A DNA stretch of 64,000 nt. Origin: Curtobacterium flaccumfaciens (GTDB taxonomy: Bacteria; Actinomycetota; Actinomycetes; Actinomycetales; Microbacteriaceae). The position numbers were made by a program, and so were the translations under genes. Shown in pieces: positions 7,535 to 17,766 of the stretch. The DNA is taken from NCBI RefSeq assembly GCF_013359815.1, contig NZ_JABMCF010000040.1:372001-436000 (forward strand), read 5' to 3'. Numbering within the stretch: the first letter of the stretch is position 1; every line of letters starts with the position of its first letter. Below the pieces are notes generated by a model. That model saw only the letters and a program-made list of their open reading frames with translations, ran no database searches and was not told the DNA's origin.

Positions 7535-8284
7535 CTAGACGCTGCGCGCCGCCAGGGTCGCAGCGCCGATGATGCCGGCGTTGTTGCGGAGCGTCGCGGG
7601 GATGATGTCGGCCTGCAGGTCGAGCAGCGGGAGGAACTCCTCGTACTGCTTCGAGACCCCGCCGCCGACGACGAACAGCTCGGGGGAGAGCAGCGCCTCG
7701 AGCGTCGAGTAGTACTTCTGCAGACGCTTCGCCCAGTGCTTCCACGACAGGTCGTCGCGCTCCTTTGCGGCGAACGAGGCGCGCGACTCGGCGTCGTGTC
7801 CCTCGATCTCCAGGTGCCCGAGCTCCGAGTTGACGATGAGCACGCCGTCGTTGATGAGCGCGGTGCCGATGCCGGTGCCGAGCGTCGTCACGATGACCAG
7901 GCCGTCCTTGCCCTTGGCCGCACCGAACTGCTGCTCGGCGAACCCGGCGGCGTCGGCGTCGTTGACGAAGTGGATGGAGCGGCCGAGTTCCTTCTCGAAC
8001 AGCGCCTCGGCCTCGAAGCCGATCCACTTCTTCGACACGTTCGCGGCGGACATCGTCTTGCCGTCCCGCACGATCGCCGGGAAGCAGACGCCCACGGGGA
8101 CGTCGTCACCGGGGGCGAGCTCGCCGATGATCTCCTTGACCACCGCCGTGATGTCCTGGGGCTTCCCGCCCTCGGGCGTGGCCTTCTTGATGCGGTCCGT
8201 GGTGAGGGCGCCGGACGCGACGTCGACGATCGCGCCCTTGATGCCCGTACCACCGATGTCGACGCCGACTGCGAGGGAGGTCAT
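7535..8284 (-). CDS. ppgK: Polyphosphate glucokinase
   Basis: A 249-residue ROK-family kinase that phosphorylates glucose with polyphosphate (and usually ATP), EC 2.7.1.63. The phosphate-binding motif VGVDIGGTGIKGAIVDV is at residues 5-21. Other motifs are FVNDADAAGFAEQQ (catalytic Asp), VTTLGTGIGTALINDG and the ROK segment NSELGHLEIEG. The ATG at 8284 was chosen because it begins MTSLAVGVDIGG and has GAAAGG upstream; in-frame codons further upstream give an extension unlike the family. It lies downstream of map in the same direction with a gap of about 40 bases. Confidence 0.95.
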   Translation of the reverse strand: MTSLAVGVDIGGTGIKGAIVDVASGALTTDRIKKATPEGGKPQDITAVVKEIIGELAPGDDVPVGVCFPAIVRDGKTMSAANVSKKWIGFEAEALFEKELGRSIHFVNDADAAGFAEQQFGAAKGKDGLVIVTTLGTGIGTALINDGVLIVNSELGHLEIEGHDAESRASFAAKERDDLSWKHWAKRLQKYYSTLEALLSPELFVVGGGVSKQYEEFLPLLDLQADIIPATLRNNAGIIGAATLAARSV

Positions 8285-8325
8285 GAGGTTGTCGTGCCTT
8301 TCGGTTGCCTGCCGGAGGTGTCCGG

Positions 8326-9189
8326 TCAGGAGACGGTGAGGAGCTCCGCGCCGCGTTCGGTGACGACGAGGGTGTGCTCGAACTGCGCGGTCCACGACTT
8401 GTCACGGGTCGAGACCGTCCAGTCGTCGGACCAGATGTCGGCCTCGATGCCGCCGAGCGTGAGCATGGGTTCGATGGTGAACACCATGCCGGGTTCGATC
8501 ACCGTGTCGTACTGCGGTGCGTCGTAGTGGGGGATGATCAGGCCGGAGTGGAACGCCCGACCGACGCCGTGTCCGGTGTAGTCGCGGACGACGCCGTAGC
8601 CGAAGCGCTTCGCGTACGCCTCGATGGCGCGACCGATGACGTTGACCTGCCGGCCCGGGGCGACGGCCTTGATGCCGCGACGCAGTGCTTCTTCGGTCCG
8701 GGCGACCAGGTCCGACACCTCGGGCGCTGCCTGCCCGACGACGAACGTGCGGTTCGTGTCGCCGTGCATGCCGTCCTTGTAGGCGGTGATGTCGATGTTG
8801 ACGAGGTCGCCCTCCTGCAGGACGGTGTCGTCGGGGATGCCGTGGCAGATGACCTCGTTGAGGCTCGAGCAGAGCGACTTCGGGTAGCCGCGGTACCCGA
8901 GCGTGGAGGGGTAGGCACCGTGCGCGACGACGAACTCGTGCCCGATCCGGTCCAGCTCGTCGGTGGTCACACCGGGGCGGATGGCCTCGCCGACGGCGTC
9001 GATGGCCTGCGACGCGATGCGTCCGGCGACGCGGATGCGCTCGACCTCGTCCGGCGTGTAGGTGTCACCGAGACCGTGCTCGTGGGGCTCGACCTTCCCG
9101 ACGTACTCCGGACGCTCGATGTCCTTCGGGACGGCGCGGTGCGGGGAGATGCGGCCGGCGGTCAGGTGTCCGTGTTCGTCCCGGGGCAT
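8326..9189 (-). CDS. map: Methionine aminopeptidase type I
   Basis: A 287-residue enzyme that removes the initiator Met from nascent proteins. Metal ligands are visible in [19 protein letters not shown] (the two Asp), [11 protein letters not shown] (His), MVFTIEPML (Glu) and [12 protein letters not shown] (Glu). The roughly 45-residue N-terminal extension with [20 protein letters not shown] is usual for actinobacterial MAPs. ATG 9189 follows TAGAGT by 7 bases, indicating a leaderless mRNA. The gene diverges from the small protein at 9374. Confidence 0.95.
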   Translation of the reverse strand: MPRDEHGHLTAGRISPHRAVPKDIERPEYVGKVEPHEHGLGDTYTPDEVERIRVAGRIASQAIDAVGEAIRPGVTTDELDRIGHEFVVAHGAYPSTLGYRGYPKSLCSSLNEVICHGIPDDTVLQEGDLVNIDITAYKDGMHGDTNRTFVVGQAAPEVSDLVARTEEALRRGIKAVAPGRQVNVIGRAIEAYAKRFGYGVVRDYTGHGVGRAFHSGLIIPHYDAPQYDTVIEPGMVFTIEPMLTLGGIEADIWSDDWTVSTRDKSWTAQFEHTLVVTERGAELLTVS

Positions 9190-9196
9190 GCGGACC

Positions 9197-9202
9197 ACTC
9201 TA
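9197..9202 (-). promoter_or_regulatory. -10 box of leaderless map
   Basis: TAGAGT on the minus strand, then 7 bases, then ATG 9189; no Shine-Dalgarno. Confidence 0.6.
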
Positions 9203-9302
9203 GCCGCGGCGCGACGCGCCGAACGCAACCGTCCCAGGGCGCAGCCCGAGGCGCCGAGCGCAACCGCCCCGGGGTGCGGCCTGGCGGGGTGGGCGTGACT
9301 GC

Positions 9303-9347
9303 CTGGAGGCCCGGTGCCGGTCCGGCGGACCGGCACCGGGCCTCCAG
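9303..9347. repeat. GGAGGC-family palindrome, copy 2 (perfect)
   Basis: Arms of 21 bases (9303-9323, CTGGAGGCCCGGTGCCGGTCC, and 9327-9347) match perfectly around a 3-base loop. It lies between the divergent promoters of map and the gene at 9374, so here it cannot simply be a shared terminator. Confidence 0.8.
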
Positions 9348-9360
9348 ACGGTTGCGTGGG

Positions 9361-9366
9361 TACGGT
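9361..9366 (+). promoter_or_regulatory. -10 box of leaderless gene at 9374
   Basis: TACGGT, 7 bases, then ATG 9374. Confidence 0.6.
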
Positions 9367-9373
9367 GGGCGAC

Positions 9374-9553
9374 ATGAGCGAAGAACGCATCGAGTCCCAG
9401 TGGTGGTTCAACGACAAGACCGGCCAGGTCGAGCAGGGCCCGCAGTCCCCGCAGCGTGACCGGATCGGCCCGTTCGCGACGCGCGAGGAGGCGCAGCACG
9501 CGCTCGACCGCATCGCCGCGAACAACGAGAAGTGGGATGCCGAGGACCGCTGA
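9374..9553 (+). CDS. Small SPOR-like hypothetical protein
   Basis: A 59-residue soluble protein. It starts [20 protein letters not shown] and contains [18 protein letters not shown], a pattern like the second half of SPOR-type repeats (GPFxTREEAExAL). Similar short proteins sit beside map in related actinobacteria as far as I recall. No catalytic residues and no export signal are present. Function unknown. The start is supported by a -10 box 7 bases upstream. Confidence 0.7.
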   Translation: MSEERIESQWWFNDKTGQVEQGPQSPQRDRIGPFATREEAQHALDRIAANNEKWDAEDR

Positions 9554-9678
9554 CCTCTGCGGCCGGCGCCCCGCCGGCACCCCGGTGACGGCGCGTCGCA
9601 CGGCCCCGCGCACACCGCCGGACCACTAGCCTGGGACGAGGCCCGCCAGCGGCCACCCGATACACGGAAAGGTCGTGC

Positions 9679-11016
9679 ATGGACAAGCAGACGGACTTCG
9701 TGCTCCGCACCATCGAGGAGCGCGGCATCAAGTTCATCCGACTCTGGTTCACGGACGTCATCGGGACGCTGAAGTCGGTGGCGATCGCCCCGGCCGAGGT
9801 TGAGGGCGCGTTCGCCGAGGGCATCGGGTTCGACGGCTCCGCGATCGAGGGCCTCACCCGTTCCTACGAGGCCGACGTCCTGGCGCACCCGGACCCCTCG
9901 ACCTTCCAGATCCTGCCGTGGCGCGGCGAGATCGACCCCACCGCGCGGATGTTCTGCGACATCACCACGCCGGACGGGCAGCCCGCCGTGGCGGACCCCC
10001 GCAACGTGCTGAAGCGCACGCTGGCGCGGGCGAGCGATCGCGGGTTCACGTTCTACACGCACCCCGAGATCGAGTTCTACCTGCTGAAGAGCCGCGAGTG
10101 GAAGGACGGCGGCCCGCAGCCCGTCGACCAGGCCGGCTACTTCGACAACGTCCCCGGCGGCAGCGCGCACGACTTCCGCCGCCGGTCGGTCCGGATGCTC
10201 GAGGACCTCGGCATCTCGGTCGAGTTCTCGCACCACGAGGCCGGCCCCGGGCAGAACGAGATCGACCTCCGCTACGCCGACGCACTGACGATGGCGGACA
10301 ACATCATGACCTTCCGCACCGTGGTGAAGGAAGTGGCGATCGAGCAGGGCGTCTACGCGACGTTCATGCCGAAGCCGATCTCCGGCCAGCCCGGTTCCGG
10401 CATGCACACCCACGTCTCGCTGTTCGAGGGCGACCAGAACGCCTTCTACGAGGCCGGTGGCCAGTACCAGCTGTCGCAGACGGCCAAGCACTTCATCGCC
10501 GGGGTGCTCAAGCACGCGCCGGAGATCACCGCGGTGACGAACCAGTTCGTCAACTCCTACAAGCGGCTCTGGGGCGGTGACGAGGCCCCGTCCTTCGTGA
10601 CCTGGGGCCACAACAACCGCTCGGCCCTGGTGCGCGTGCCGCTCTACAAGCCGAACAAGGGCCAGTCCTCGCGGATCGAGTACCGCGGCATCGACTCGGC
10701 GGCGAACCCGTACCTGGCGTACTCGCTGCTGCTCGCCGCCGGCCTCAAGGGCATCGAGGAAGAGTACGAGCTCCCCGCCGAGGCCGAGGACAACGTCTGG
10801 AGCCTCAGCGACTCGGAGCGACGGGCACTGGGCTACAGTCAGCTGCCCGCGAGCCTCGACCACGCCCTGAGCCTCATGGAGGACTCCGAGCTGGTGGCCG
10901 AGACCCTCGGCGAGCAGGTGTTCAACTTCGTGCTGCTCAACAAGCGGCAGGAGTGGAAGCGCTACCGCGACCAGGTCACCCCGTTCGAGCTCGACACCAA
11001 CCTCGGCGCGCTCTAG
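9679..11016 (+). CDS. glnA2: Glutamine synthetase, GlnA2 type
   Basis: A 445-residue type I glutamine synthetase-like enzyme, shorter than the housekeeping glnA at 19640. Active-site motifs are present: [39 protein letters not shown] and [20 protein letters not shown]. The adenylylation loop differs from GlnA: the usual Tyr in LYxLPPEE is replaced by a region reading [19 protein letters not shown], so control by the neighbouring GlnE is doubtful. GlnA2 proteins make glutamine or gamma-glutamyl compounds, and the substrate cannot be assigned. GGAAAGG lies before ATG 9679. TAGCCT at about 9629 may be its -10 box. Confidence 0.88.
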   Translation: MDKQTDFVLRTIEERGIKFIRLWFTDVIGTLKSVAIAPAEVEGAFAEGIGFDGSAIEGLTRSYEADVLAHPDPSTFQILPWRGEIDPTARMFCDITTPDGQPAVADPRNVLKRTLARASDRGFTFYTHPEIEFYLLKSREWKDGGPQPVDQAGYFDNVPGGSAHDFRRRSVRMLEDLGISVEFSHHEAGPGQNEIDLRYADALTMADNIMTFRTVVKEVAIEQGVYATFMPKPISGQPGSGMHTHVSLFEGDQNAFYEAGGQYQLSQTAKHFIAGVLKHAPEITAVTNQFVNSYKRLWGGDEAPSFVTWGHNNRSALVRVPLYKPNKGQSSRIEYRGIDSAANPYLAYSLLLAAGLKGIEEEYELPAEAEDNVWSLSDSERRALGYSQLPASLDHALSLMEDSELVAETLGEQVFNFVLLNKRQEWKRYRDQVTPFELDTNLGAL

Positions 11017-11052
11017 AACCGAGCGCCCTGACCCCTCGGGAGCACGTTCCAC

Positions 11053-14004
11053 ATGACCGGTCGGACGACGACGTCACGTTCGGAGCTGGCCCGTCTGGGG
11101 TTCGCCGAGCTGTCGGAGAGCCTCGAGCGGGCTGCCGACCTGGAGGCCCGGTTCGGCCCCGACGTGCCGCTGCCGGTCGCCGGGTCTGCCGCGCTCTGGG
11201 GCGGCACCGCTGATCCGGACGGCGCCCTGCGGATGCTCGAGCGGCTGCTCGAGCGCGCACCGGACGAGCTCCGCTCCGTCCTGACGGACGACGCGGCGAC
11301 CGAGCGTCTGATCCGCCTGCTCGGCGCCTCGATCGGTCTCGGGGAGTTCCTGCACCGGCGTCCGGCCGAGCTCGCACTGCTGCTCGAACCGGTCGGTGAA
11401 CCGTGGTCGCAGGAGCGGTACACGGCGTCGCTGACCGAGGCGGTCGACGGCGCCACAGGTGAGGACGCCCGGATGCGCCTGCGCGTGCGCTACCGCCGGC
11501 ACCTGGCCCAGATCGCGCTGTTCGACGTACTGCACGCCGTGCCGACCGATGCGTTCCCGGCCGTCGCGGCGGGCCTCGCCGACCTGGCGGGCGCCACCCT
11601 CGACGCCGCGGTCGACATCGCCCGGCGCGAGGTCCCGTTCCCCGCGGCCGACGTCGCGGCGACCCCGCTCGCGGTGATCGCCATGGGCAAGGCCGGCGCC
11701 CGCGAGCTCAACTACGTCAGCGACGTCGACGTCATCTTCGTCACCGAGCCCACCGACGACGTCCCCACCGACCGGGCCGTGCTCGTCTCCACCCGCATCG
11801 CGATCGCCGCCATGCACGCGATCACCGACCTCGCCGCTGAACCCGCCCTGTGGGAGGTCGACGCGAACCTCCGGCCCGAGGGCAAGGACGGCGCACTCGT
11901 CCGCACCCTCGACTCGCACGTGGCGTACTACGAGCGCTGGGCGAAGGGGTGGGAGTTCCAGGCGCTGCTCAAGGCCCGTCCGATCGCGGGATCCGCAGAC
12001 CTGGGTGCCCGGTACGCCGAGGCCGTCGCGTCGTTCGTGTGGAACTCCTCCACCCGGCCGGGGTTCGTCGAGTCGGTGCAGCGCATGCGTGAGCGGGTGA
12101 CCGAGCACATCCCCGACGCCGACGTCGACCGGCAGCTCAAGCTCGGCCCCGGTGGCCTGCGGGACGTCGAGTTCACCGTGCAGCTCCTGCAGCTCGTGCA
12201 CGGCCGTGACGACCCGTCCGTGCGGGTCCGGTCGACGCTCGAGGCGATGGACGCCCTGACCGACGCCGGGTACGTCGGCCGCGCCGAGGCCGCTCGGTTC
12301 GGCCCGGACTACGCGCTGCTCCGGGTGCTCGAGCACCGCATCCAGCTGCGCCGCCTGCAGCGGACGCACCTCATGCCCTCCGACGAAGAGGAGCTGCGGG
12401 TGCTCGCCCGGTCGAGCGGCGTCGCAGCGTCTGCCCCGGCGCTCGAGGCCCGCTGGCGCGCCGTGAAGCTCGAGGTCCGCGGGCTGCACGAGCGCCTGTT
12501 CTACCGGCCGCTGCTGTCCGCGGTGGCCTCGACCGAGGACGAGATCGTCCTGACCAACGACCAGGTCGTCGACCGGCTCGCCGGTGTCGGCTTCGTCGAC
12601 CCCGCCGGAGCCGTCGGCCACATCCGCGCCCTCACGCAGGGGACGAGCCGGCGTGCGGCGATCCAGCGGAACCTGCTCCCGGTGCTCCTGCGCTGGATGG
12701 CCGAGGGACCGGCGCCGGACCGTGCGCTGCTGGCCTTCCGGCGGTTGAGCGACGGCCTGGGGGAGTCGAGCTGGTTCCTCCGCATGCTGCGCGACTCGTC
12801 CGGCGCCGCACACTCGCTCACCACGGTGCTGTCCGAGTCGGCGTTCCTGTCCGGACTGCTCGAGCGGTTCCCCGAGGCGGTCGCCTGGCTCGACGAACCC
12901 GAAGCGCTCCTGCGTCCGCGGCCGATCGACTCCCTGCTCGCCGAGATGACCGCGACCACCGCCCGGCACGGCAACGACGTCGACGGCTCCGCGGCGCTGC
13001 TCCGGTCGGCCCGACGGCGCGAGACCCTGCGGCTCGGCATGGCCGCCGTGCTCGGCTCCCTCGACGTCGACGGCCTGGGCCCGGCCCTGAGCGACGTCAC
13101 CGAGGCCACTCTCGCCGGCGCCCTCGCGCTCGCCCGCCGGGACGCCCCCGAGGGCTTCGAGTTCGGGATCATCGCGATGGGCCGGTACGGCGGTCGGGAG
13201 CTCGGCTTCGGGTCGGACGCCGACGTGCTGTACGTGTACCGGGCCCCCGGCCTGGCGCCCGAGGTCGCGTCCCGGACCGCCCAGACCATCGTGCGCGAGC
13301 TCAACCGCCTGACCGAGGACACCATCCACCCGCTCGACCTCGACATCGACCTGCGCCCCGAGGGCAAGAACGGGCCCGTCGTGCGCACGCTCGAGTCCTA
13401 CGGCGCCTACTACGCCCGCTGGTCGCTCACGTGGGAGGCGCAGGCGCTCCTCCGTGCCCGCGGAGCCGTCGGTGACGCACAGCTCCTGCGTGACTTCGAG
13501 CACCTCGCCGACCGCACGCGGTACCCCGAGCAGATCGACGACCACCAGGTGCGCGAGGTCCGCCGGATCAAGGCCCGCGTCGAGTCGGAGCGGCTGCCCC
13601 GCGGCGCCGACCCGGCCCGGCACCTCAAGCTCGGCCGGGGATCGCTCAGCGACGTCGAGTGGTTCGTACAGCTCCTGCAGCTGCAGCACGCGCTCGAGAT
13701 CCCGTCGCTCCGGACCACGTCGACGCTCGAGGCGCTCGACGCCGCGGTCGACGCCGGACTCGTCGGCGCCGAGGACGGCGAGCGGCTCGGGGCCGCCTGG
13801 CGCTTCGCGTCGCGCACCCGCAGTGCCCTCGTGCTGTGGTCGGGGAAGACCACCGACGTGCTGCCCGTCGACCGCGTGCAGCTCGAGGGCGTCGCGCGGC
13901 TGATGGAGTACCCGCCGGGCTCCGCGAGCCGCCTCGAGGACGACTACCTCGGCGTCACGCGGCGCGCACGCCAGGTGTTCGAGCGCGAGTTCTACGGCGC
14001 CTGA
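11053..14004 (+). CDS. glnE: Bifunctional glutamine synthetase adenylyltransferase/adenylyl-removing enzyme
   Basis: A 983-residue protein with two similar halves. The N-terminal half carries the deadenylylase nucleotidyltransferase site ([13 protein letters not shown], about 215-230). The C-terminal half carries the adenylylase site ([14 protein letters not shown], about 715-730). Each is followed by DLRPEGK and a helical segment with [20 protein letters not shown] or [20 protein letters not shown]. It attaches or removes AMP on the regulatory Tyr of GlnA according to nitrogen status. It follows glnA2 by 36 bases and is likely co-transcribed. Confidence 0.95.
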   Translation: MTGRTTTSRSELARLGFAELSESLERAADLEARFGPDVPLPVAGSAALWGGTADPDGALRMLERLLERAPDELRSVLTDDAATERLIRLLGASIGLGEFLHRRPAELALLLEPVGEPWSQERYTASLTEAVDGATGEDARMRLRVRYRRHLAQIALFDVLHAVPTDAFPAVAAGLADLAGATLDAAVDIARREVPFPAADVAATPLAVIAMGKAGARELNYVSDVDVIFVTEPTDDVPTDRAVLVSTRIAIAAMHAITDLAAEPALWEVDANLRPEGKDGALVRTLDSHVAYYERWAKGWEFQALLKARPIAGSADLGARYAEAVASFVWNSSTRPGFVESVQRMRERVTEHIPDADVDRQLKLGPGGLRDVEFTVQLLQLVHGRDDPSVRVRSTLEAMDALTDAGYVGRAEAARFGPDYALLRVLEHRIQLRRLQRTHLMPSDEEELRVLARSSGVAASAPALEARWRAVKLEVRGLHERLFYRPLLSAVASTEDEIVLTNDQVVDRLAGVGFVDPAGAVGHIRALTQGTSRRAAIQRNLLPVLLRWMAEGPAPDRALLAFRRLSDGLGESSWFLRMLRDSSGAAHSLTTVLSESAFLSGLLERFPEAVAWLDEPEALLRPRPIDSLLAEMTATTARHGNDVDGSAALLRSARRRETLRLGMAAVLGSLDVDGLGPALSDVTEATLAGALALARRDAPEGFEFGIIAMGRYGGRELGFGSDADVLYVYRAPGLAPEVASRTAQTIVRELNRLTEDTIHPLDLDIDLRPEGKNGPVVRTLESYGAYYARWSLTWEAQALLRARGAVGDAQLLRDFEHLADRTRYPEQIDDHQVREVRRIKARVESERLPRGADPARHLKLGRGSLSDVEWFVQLLQLQHALEIPSLRTTSTLEALDAAVDAGLVGAEDGERLGAAWRFASRTRSALVLWSGKTTDVLPVDRVQLEGVARLMEYPPGSASRLEDDYLGVTRRARQVFEREFYGA

Positions 14005-14552
14005 CCTGCCGCCGGCGCAGCGCCCGACCTGCCGCCGACCCAGCACCGAGCACCTCGCGACACGCCCGAGCGTCTGCGGACGGACCCGACCTGAGCAGCC
14101 GTCGAAGGTTAATTCTCCGTGTCGCACGACGTCCCCCGACGGCACCCTCTTCGTACCCCTGTTCGAAACAGAGCCCGGCTCGTTACCGGCCCGTGACCGA
14201 ACTCCCACCGGACCGCCAGGGGACCTTTTCCGACGTCCCCCGACACGCCGCGTGACCACCTGCTGACCTGGGCTTTCCGTCGAACCCGACCCGTGCCTCC
14301 AGGCCGCACCTGTCGCCCATCGGGGCGACCCGGCGTCGAGGCGTGGTCCGCAGGAGTGCTGTCAGCACCACGGGGGACCACTCCGACCGGCCGAGAGGGG
14401 GACCGGTGTGTACCCCGTAACGCGCCCGTAACACCCCCGGACGGGGGCCGCGTTGCGCGCGCGTTCAGGTTCTGCATCAATTGCATCACCCGAACCGGCC
14501 CTGATTCCCCGATGAAGCGGAATCTCCACCTCGAACGTTGAAGCAGGGATCA
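14005..14552 (+). other. Long intergenic region upstream of the exopolysaccharide operon
   Basis: About 550 bases without a convincing gene, probably holding the operon promoter and its controls. I see a 13-base direct repeat GACGTCCCCCGAC (about 14128 and 14234), a pair GTAAC-N6-GTAAC at about 14417-14432, and the repeat TGCATCA-ATT-GCATCA near 14473. A single palindrome arm GCCTCCAGGC lies near 14295. A nine-codon ORF (MKRNLHLER, 14512-14541) ends 11 bases before the first operon gene. No -10/-35 pair can be chosen with confidence. Confidence 0.45.
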
Positions 14553-16187
14553 GTGTTCACCTTCATTCTGCAGATCAGGCAGATGGTCGAAGGGCACCCC
14601 GAGTTCTACCTGTTCGCCGTGTACTCCGCGGTGATCTGGTTGCTCTGGTTGCTCAAGGTCGTCATCTCCGCCCGCTACCGCCCCTTCACCGGCACCTTCG
14701 TCGGTACCACCAGCGTCGTCGTCCCCGTCGTGGACGAACCGCTCGACCTCTTCCGTGACGTCATCGGCCGCATGGTCGAGCAGCAGCCCGGCGAGATCAT
14801 CGTCGTCATCAACGGTGCCCGCAACGAGGCGCTCGAGGAGGTCTGCGACGAGTTCGCCCCGCTCGTCCGCTGGACCCACACGCCCATCCCGGGCAAGCGC
14901 AACGCCGTCAAGGTCGGCACCGAGATGTCCAACGGCGACATCACCGTGCTGGTCGACTCCGACACCGTCTGGACCCCCGGCGCGCTCGAGGAGCTCCTCA
15001 AGCCGTTCGCCGACGAGTCCGTCGGTGGCGTTACCACCCGGCAGCGCATCCTCGAACCGGAGCGCAGCTGGATCACCCGCTGGGCCGACTGGCTCGAGAA
15101 CTCGCGGGCGCTCTACTCGATGCCGGCACAGAGTGTCCTCGGGCAGATCGGCTGCCTGCCCGGGCGCACCATCGCATTCCGCCGGAGCATCCTCATGCGG
15201 GTGATGGACCGGTTCATGCACGAGAAGTTCATGGGCGTGTTCCTCGAGGTCTCCGACGACCGGACGCTGACGAACCTCACGCTCAAGGAGGGGTACCGGA
15301 CCGTCTACCAGTACACGTCGCTGGTCTACACGGACGCCCCGCTGCAGGTGAAGAAGCTGTTCAAGCAGCAGCTCCGCTGGGCCCGCGGCTCGCAGTACAA
15401 CACGCTGCGGATGCTGCCGTGGATGCTCGGCCACGCCCCGGTCCTCGCGGCGTTCTTCATCACCGACATCATCCTGCCGTTCATGCTCTTCGGCGTGATC
15501 GCGGGCTGGATCTACCGTGCCTTCACCGGCCAGGGCGAGAACCTGTACCAGGGCATCCTGTCGCAGTACGGCTTCTCGACCGGGTTCGTCTACGTCGCGG
15601 CGCTCATGGTGATCTCGAGCGTGCTGAGCATGGCGATCCGCCAGATGCGGCACCTGTCCGAGAAGCCGAGCGACTTCTTCCGCCTGCCGATGTTCATCAT
15701 CGTGTCGACGTTCTTCCTGATGCCGATCCGGCTCATCGGCTTCTTCCGCCTGGCGCACGCGTCCGGCTGGGGGACCCGGGCCGGTGCCTACGCCGGTGGT
15801 CCGATGCAGGAGGACCCGGCGGACGCCGTCCAGCCGCTGTCCTCCACGGCGCAGATCCCGGTCAGTCCGATCGACGCCGAGCGTGCCCGGTCGGCCGGGT
15901 CCGGGCAGGCGGGGCCGGGCGCTGGTTCGCCCGCTCCGCTCGAGACCGTCGACCAGGTGGCCGTGGACCGTGCGTTCGACGAGCTCTTCGGCGCCGACGC
16001 GGCGACCAACTCCACCACCACCGTCCTCGCCACCCGCCGCGAGGCCGCAGCAGCGGTCGCGCAGCAGGAGGCCCAGCGAGCAGCCGCGCCGGCCCCCGCC
16101 CGAGCCCGCCGGTACAACCCGTACGCAGCGATCCCGTACGTGATCGGCATCGCGATCTTCGCCCTGGAGGCGTTCCTCATTGTCTGA
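14553..16187 (+). CDS. Membrane family 2 glycosyltransferase (hyaluronan/cellulose synthase-like)
   Basis: A processive-type GT2 of 544 residues. The order is: a TM segment (about 15-38); the catalytic domain with VVVPVVDEP, the metal-binding DSD in VLVDSDTVWTPG, the catalytic base region SDDRTLTN, and QLRWARGS (the QxxRW product-binding motif); three or four TM helices (about 300-415); a disordered Ala/Pro linker; and a last TM helix at the C-terminus. Such enzymes polymerise a UDP-sugar and export the chain. GTG 14553 has GCAGGGA upstream; the TTG at 14538 has none. It overlaps the next gene by 8 bases. Confidence 0.88.
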   Translation: MFTFILQIRQMVEGHPEFYLFAVYSAVIWLLWLLKVVISARYRPFTGTFVGTTSVVVPVVDEPLDLFRDVIGRMVEQQPGEIIVVINGARNEALEEVCDEFAPLVRWTHTPIPGKRNAVKVGTEMSNGDITVLVDSDTVWTPGALEELLKPFADESVGGVTTRQRILEPERSWITRWADWLENSRALYSMPAQSVLGQIGCLPGRTIAFRRSILMRVMDRFMHEKFMGVFLEVSDDRTLTNLTLKEGYRTVYQYTSLVYTDAPLQVKKLFKQQLRWARGSQYNTLRMLPWMLGHAPVLAAFFITDIILPFMLFGVIAGWIYRAFTGQGENLYQGILSQYGFSTGFVYVAALMVISSVLSMAIRQMRHLSEKPSDFFRLPMFIIVSTFFLMPIRLIGFFRLAHASGWGTRAGAYAGGPMQEDPADAVQPLSSTAQIPVSPIDAERARSAGSGQAGPGAGSPAPLETVDQVAVDRAFDELFGADAATNSTTTVLATRREAAAAVAQQEAQRAAAPAPARARRYNPYAAIPYVIGIAIFALEAFLIV

Positions 16188-17766
16188 CTTCATCCGTTCC
16201 TCGAGTGCTTGGTGGGCGCAGTCCAGCAAGCACGCCCGCCGGACGGCCATCGGCACGACGGCCATCGTGCTGGCGCTCGGCCTCATCACCTGGTCGGTGT
16301 GGATCTCACCCTCCGGCCCCGTCTCGACCGCCGTGCACCAGGCGCTCGGCGTCGAGGCGCCGAAGGCCAAGAAGGTGTCCGCCGCCGAGCTGCAGACGCA
16401 GCTCGACGCCGCCCAGGAGCGCATCTGGTCGCTCGAGGGCAAGCTCGACTCCCGCACGGCCCAGGCCGGGTCGCGTGGCGACCAGATCTCGGAACTCAAG
16501 GCGCAGATCGCGTCGCTGCAGTCCCAGCTCGGTGCCGCCAAGGACTCGGGAGGCTCGTCCAACGTCAACGCCGCGGGTTCCGGCAGCGGTGGCTCGGGTT
16601 CCGGCGGGTCCGGTGCCGGTTCGGCCGGTGCGTCCGGGTCCGGCTCGGGCTCGGGCTCGTCTGACAACGGCAGCGGCTCCGGTTCCGGCAACGGATCCGG
16701 GTCCGGCTCTGGTTCCGGCAACGGTGGCGGCTCGAAGCCGAACCCCGGTCCTTCGACCGACCCGGGTGCCACCCCGGTCGTCACGCCGACCAAGGCCGAG
16801 ATCCTCGGTCAGCAGTCGCGCTGGTACGGCCTGTACACCGCGCAGTCCCCGTTCAACTGGGCCGAGTACGACGAGGTCTCCCGTCAGGTCGGCACCGCGT
16901 CGAACATGACCGGCTTCTTCCAGGGCTTCGACCAGGAGTTCAACGCCCCCGCGGTGCAGCGCTCCTGGGCCAACGGTCGTGTCCCGCTCATGACGTGGGA
17001 GACGGTGCCGGCGCAGACCGGCAACGACCAGAAGTACGTCCCCGGGTACACCAACGAGGACATCTCCGGTGGGTCGTTCGACGCCTACCTGACGAAGTAC
17101 GCCAAGGCTCTGGCGGCCAACGGGCAGCCGATGGTCATCCGTCTCGACCACGAGATGAACGGCTCCTGGTACAACTGGTCCGAGGGTGACGACCAGAAGA
17201 ACCCGGCCGGCTCCTACGTGAAGATGTGGCAGCACGTGCACGACGTCTTCCAGGCGAACGGCGCGAACAAGTACGTCATCTGGGACTGGTCCCCGAGCCG
17301 CATCGACAAGCTCGGCAACCCGAAGTACCAGACGCTCGACTACATGCAGCAGTACTACCCGGGTGCGGACTACGTGGACTGGGTCGGCATGAGCGGCTAC
17401 TACCGCGACGCCACCGAGCAGCCCACGTTCGGCACGACCTTCGGAGCGACGCTCACGCAGCTCCGCCAGATCGCGCCGGGCAAGGGCATCATGCTCAACG
17501 AGATCGGGGCGACCGAGACCGGCACGAGTGTCGCGAACCCGCAGAAGACGCAGTGGATCAACTCGCTCTTCGATGCGCTGGCGGACCCCGCCAACAAGGA
17601 CATCGTCGGCTTCGCGTACTTCAGCGAGACCGCGACCACCATCATCGACGGCAAGCGCACCACGAACGACTGGCGTCTCAACTCCCGCGCCGATTCCCTC
17701 AAGGCCTTCGCCGAGGGCATCAAGCGCAACGACATCGACTACGACCTGCAGGAGGTCACGCAATGA
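16180..17766 (+). CDS. Membrane-anchored GH26-like glycoside hydrolase
   Basis: 528 residues: a signal-anchor helix (about 22-43), an extracytoplasmic coiled coil (about 66-118), a Gly/Ser linker (about 122-190), then a catalytic domain (about 200-505). Both GH26 catalytic regions are visible: RLDHEMNGSWYNWSEG with the acid/base Glu, and GIMLNEIGATETG with the nucleophile Glu. GH26 enzymes mostly cut beta-mannan or beta-1,3/1,4 glucans. Placement between the synthase and UDP-glucose dehydrogenase suggests trimming or release of the new polymer outside the cell, like hydrolases in cellulose and alginate operons. TTG start inside the upstream gene. Confidence 0.82.
   Translation: MSDFIRSSSAWWAQSSKHARRTAIGTTAIVLALGLITWSVWISPSGPVSTAVHQALGVEAPKAKKVSAAELQTQLDAAQERIWSLEGKLDSRTAQAGSRGDQISELKAQIASLQSQLGAAKDSGGSSNVNAAGSGSGGSGSGGSGAGSAGASGSGSGSGSSDNGSGSGSGNGSGSGSGSGNGGGSKPNPGPSTDPGATPVVTPTKAEILGQQSRWYGLYTAQSPFNWAEYDEVSRQVGTASNMTGFFQGFDQEFNAPAVQRSWANGRVPLMTWETVPAQTGNDQKYVPGYTNEDISGGSFDAYLTKYAKALAANGQPMVIRLDHEMNGSWYNWSEGDDQKNPAGSYVKMWQHVHDVFQANGANKYVIWDWSPSRIDKLGNPKYQTLDYMQQYYPGADYVDWVGMSGYYRDATEQPTFGTTFGATLTQLRQIAPGKGIMLNEIGATETGTSVANPQKTQWINSLFDALADPANKDIVGFAYFSETATTIIDGKRTTNDWRLNSRADSLKAFAEGIKRNDIDYDLQEVTQ

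Noticed and set aside
11074..14259. 1061-codon minus-strand frame opposite glnE
   Set aside because: Shadow of glnE; no domain, composition typical of antisense translation.
14293..14541. 82-codon frame upstream of the GT2 gene
   Set aside because: No start signal and no family; only its last nine codons (MKRNLHLER) are kept as a weak leader-peptide candidate.
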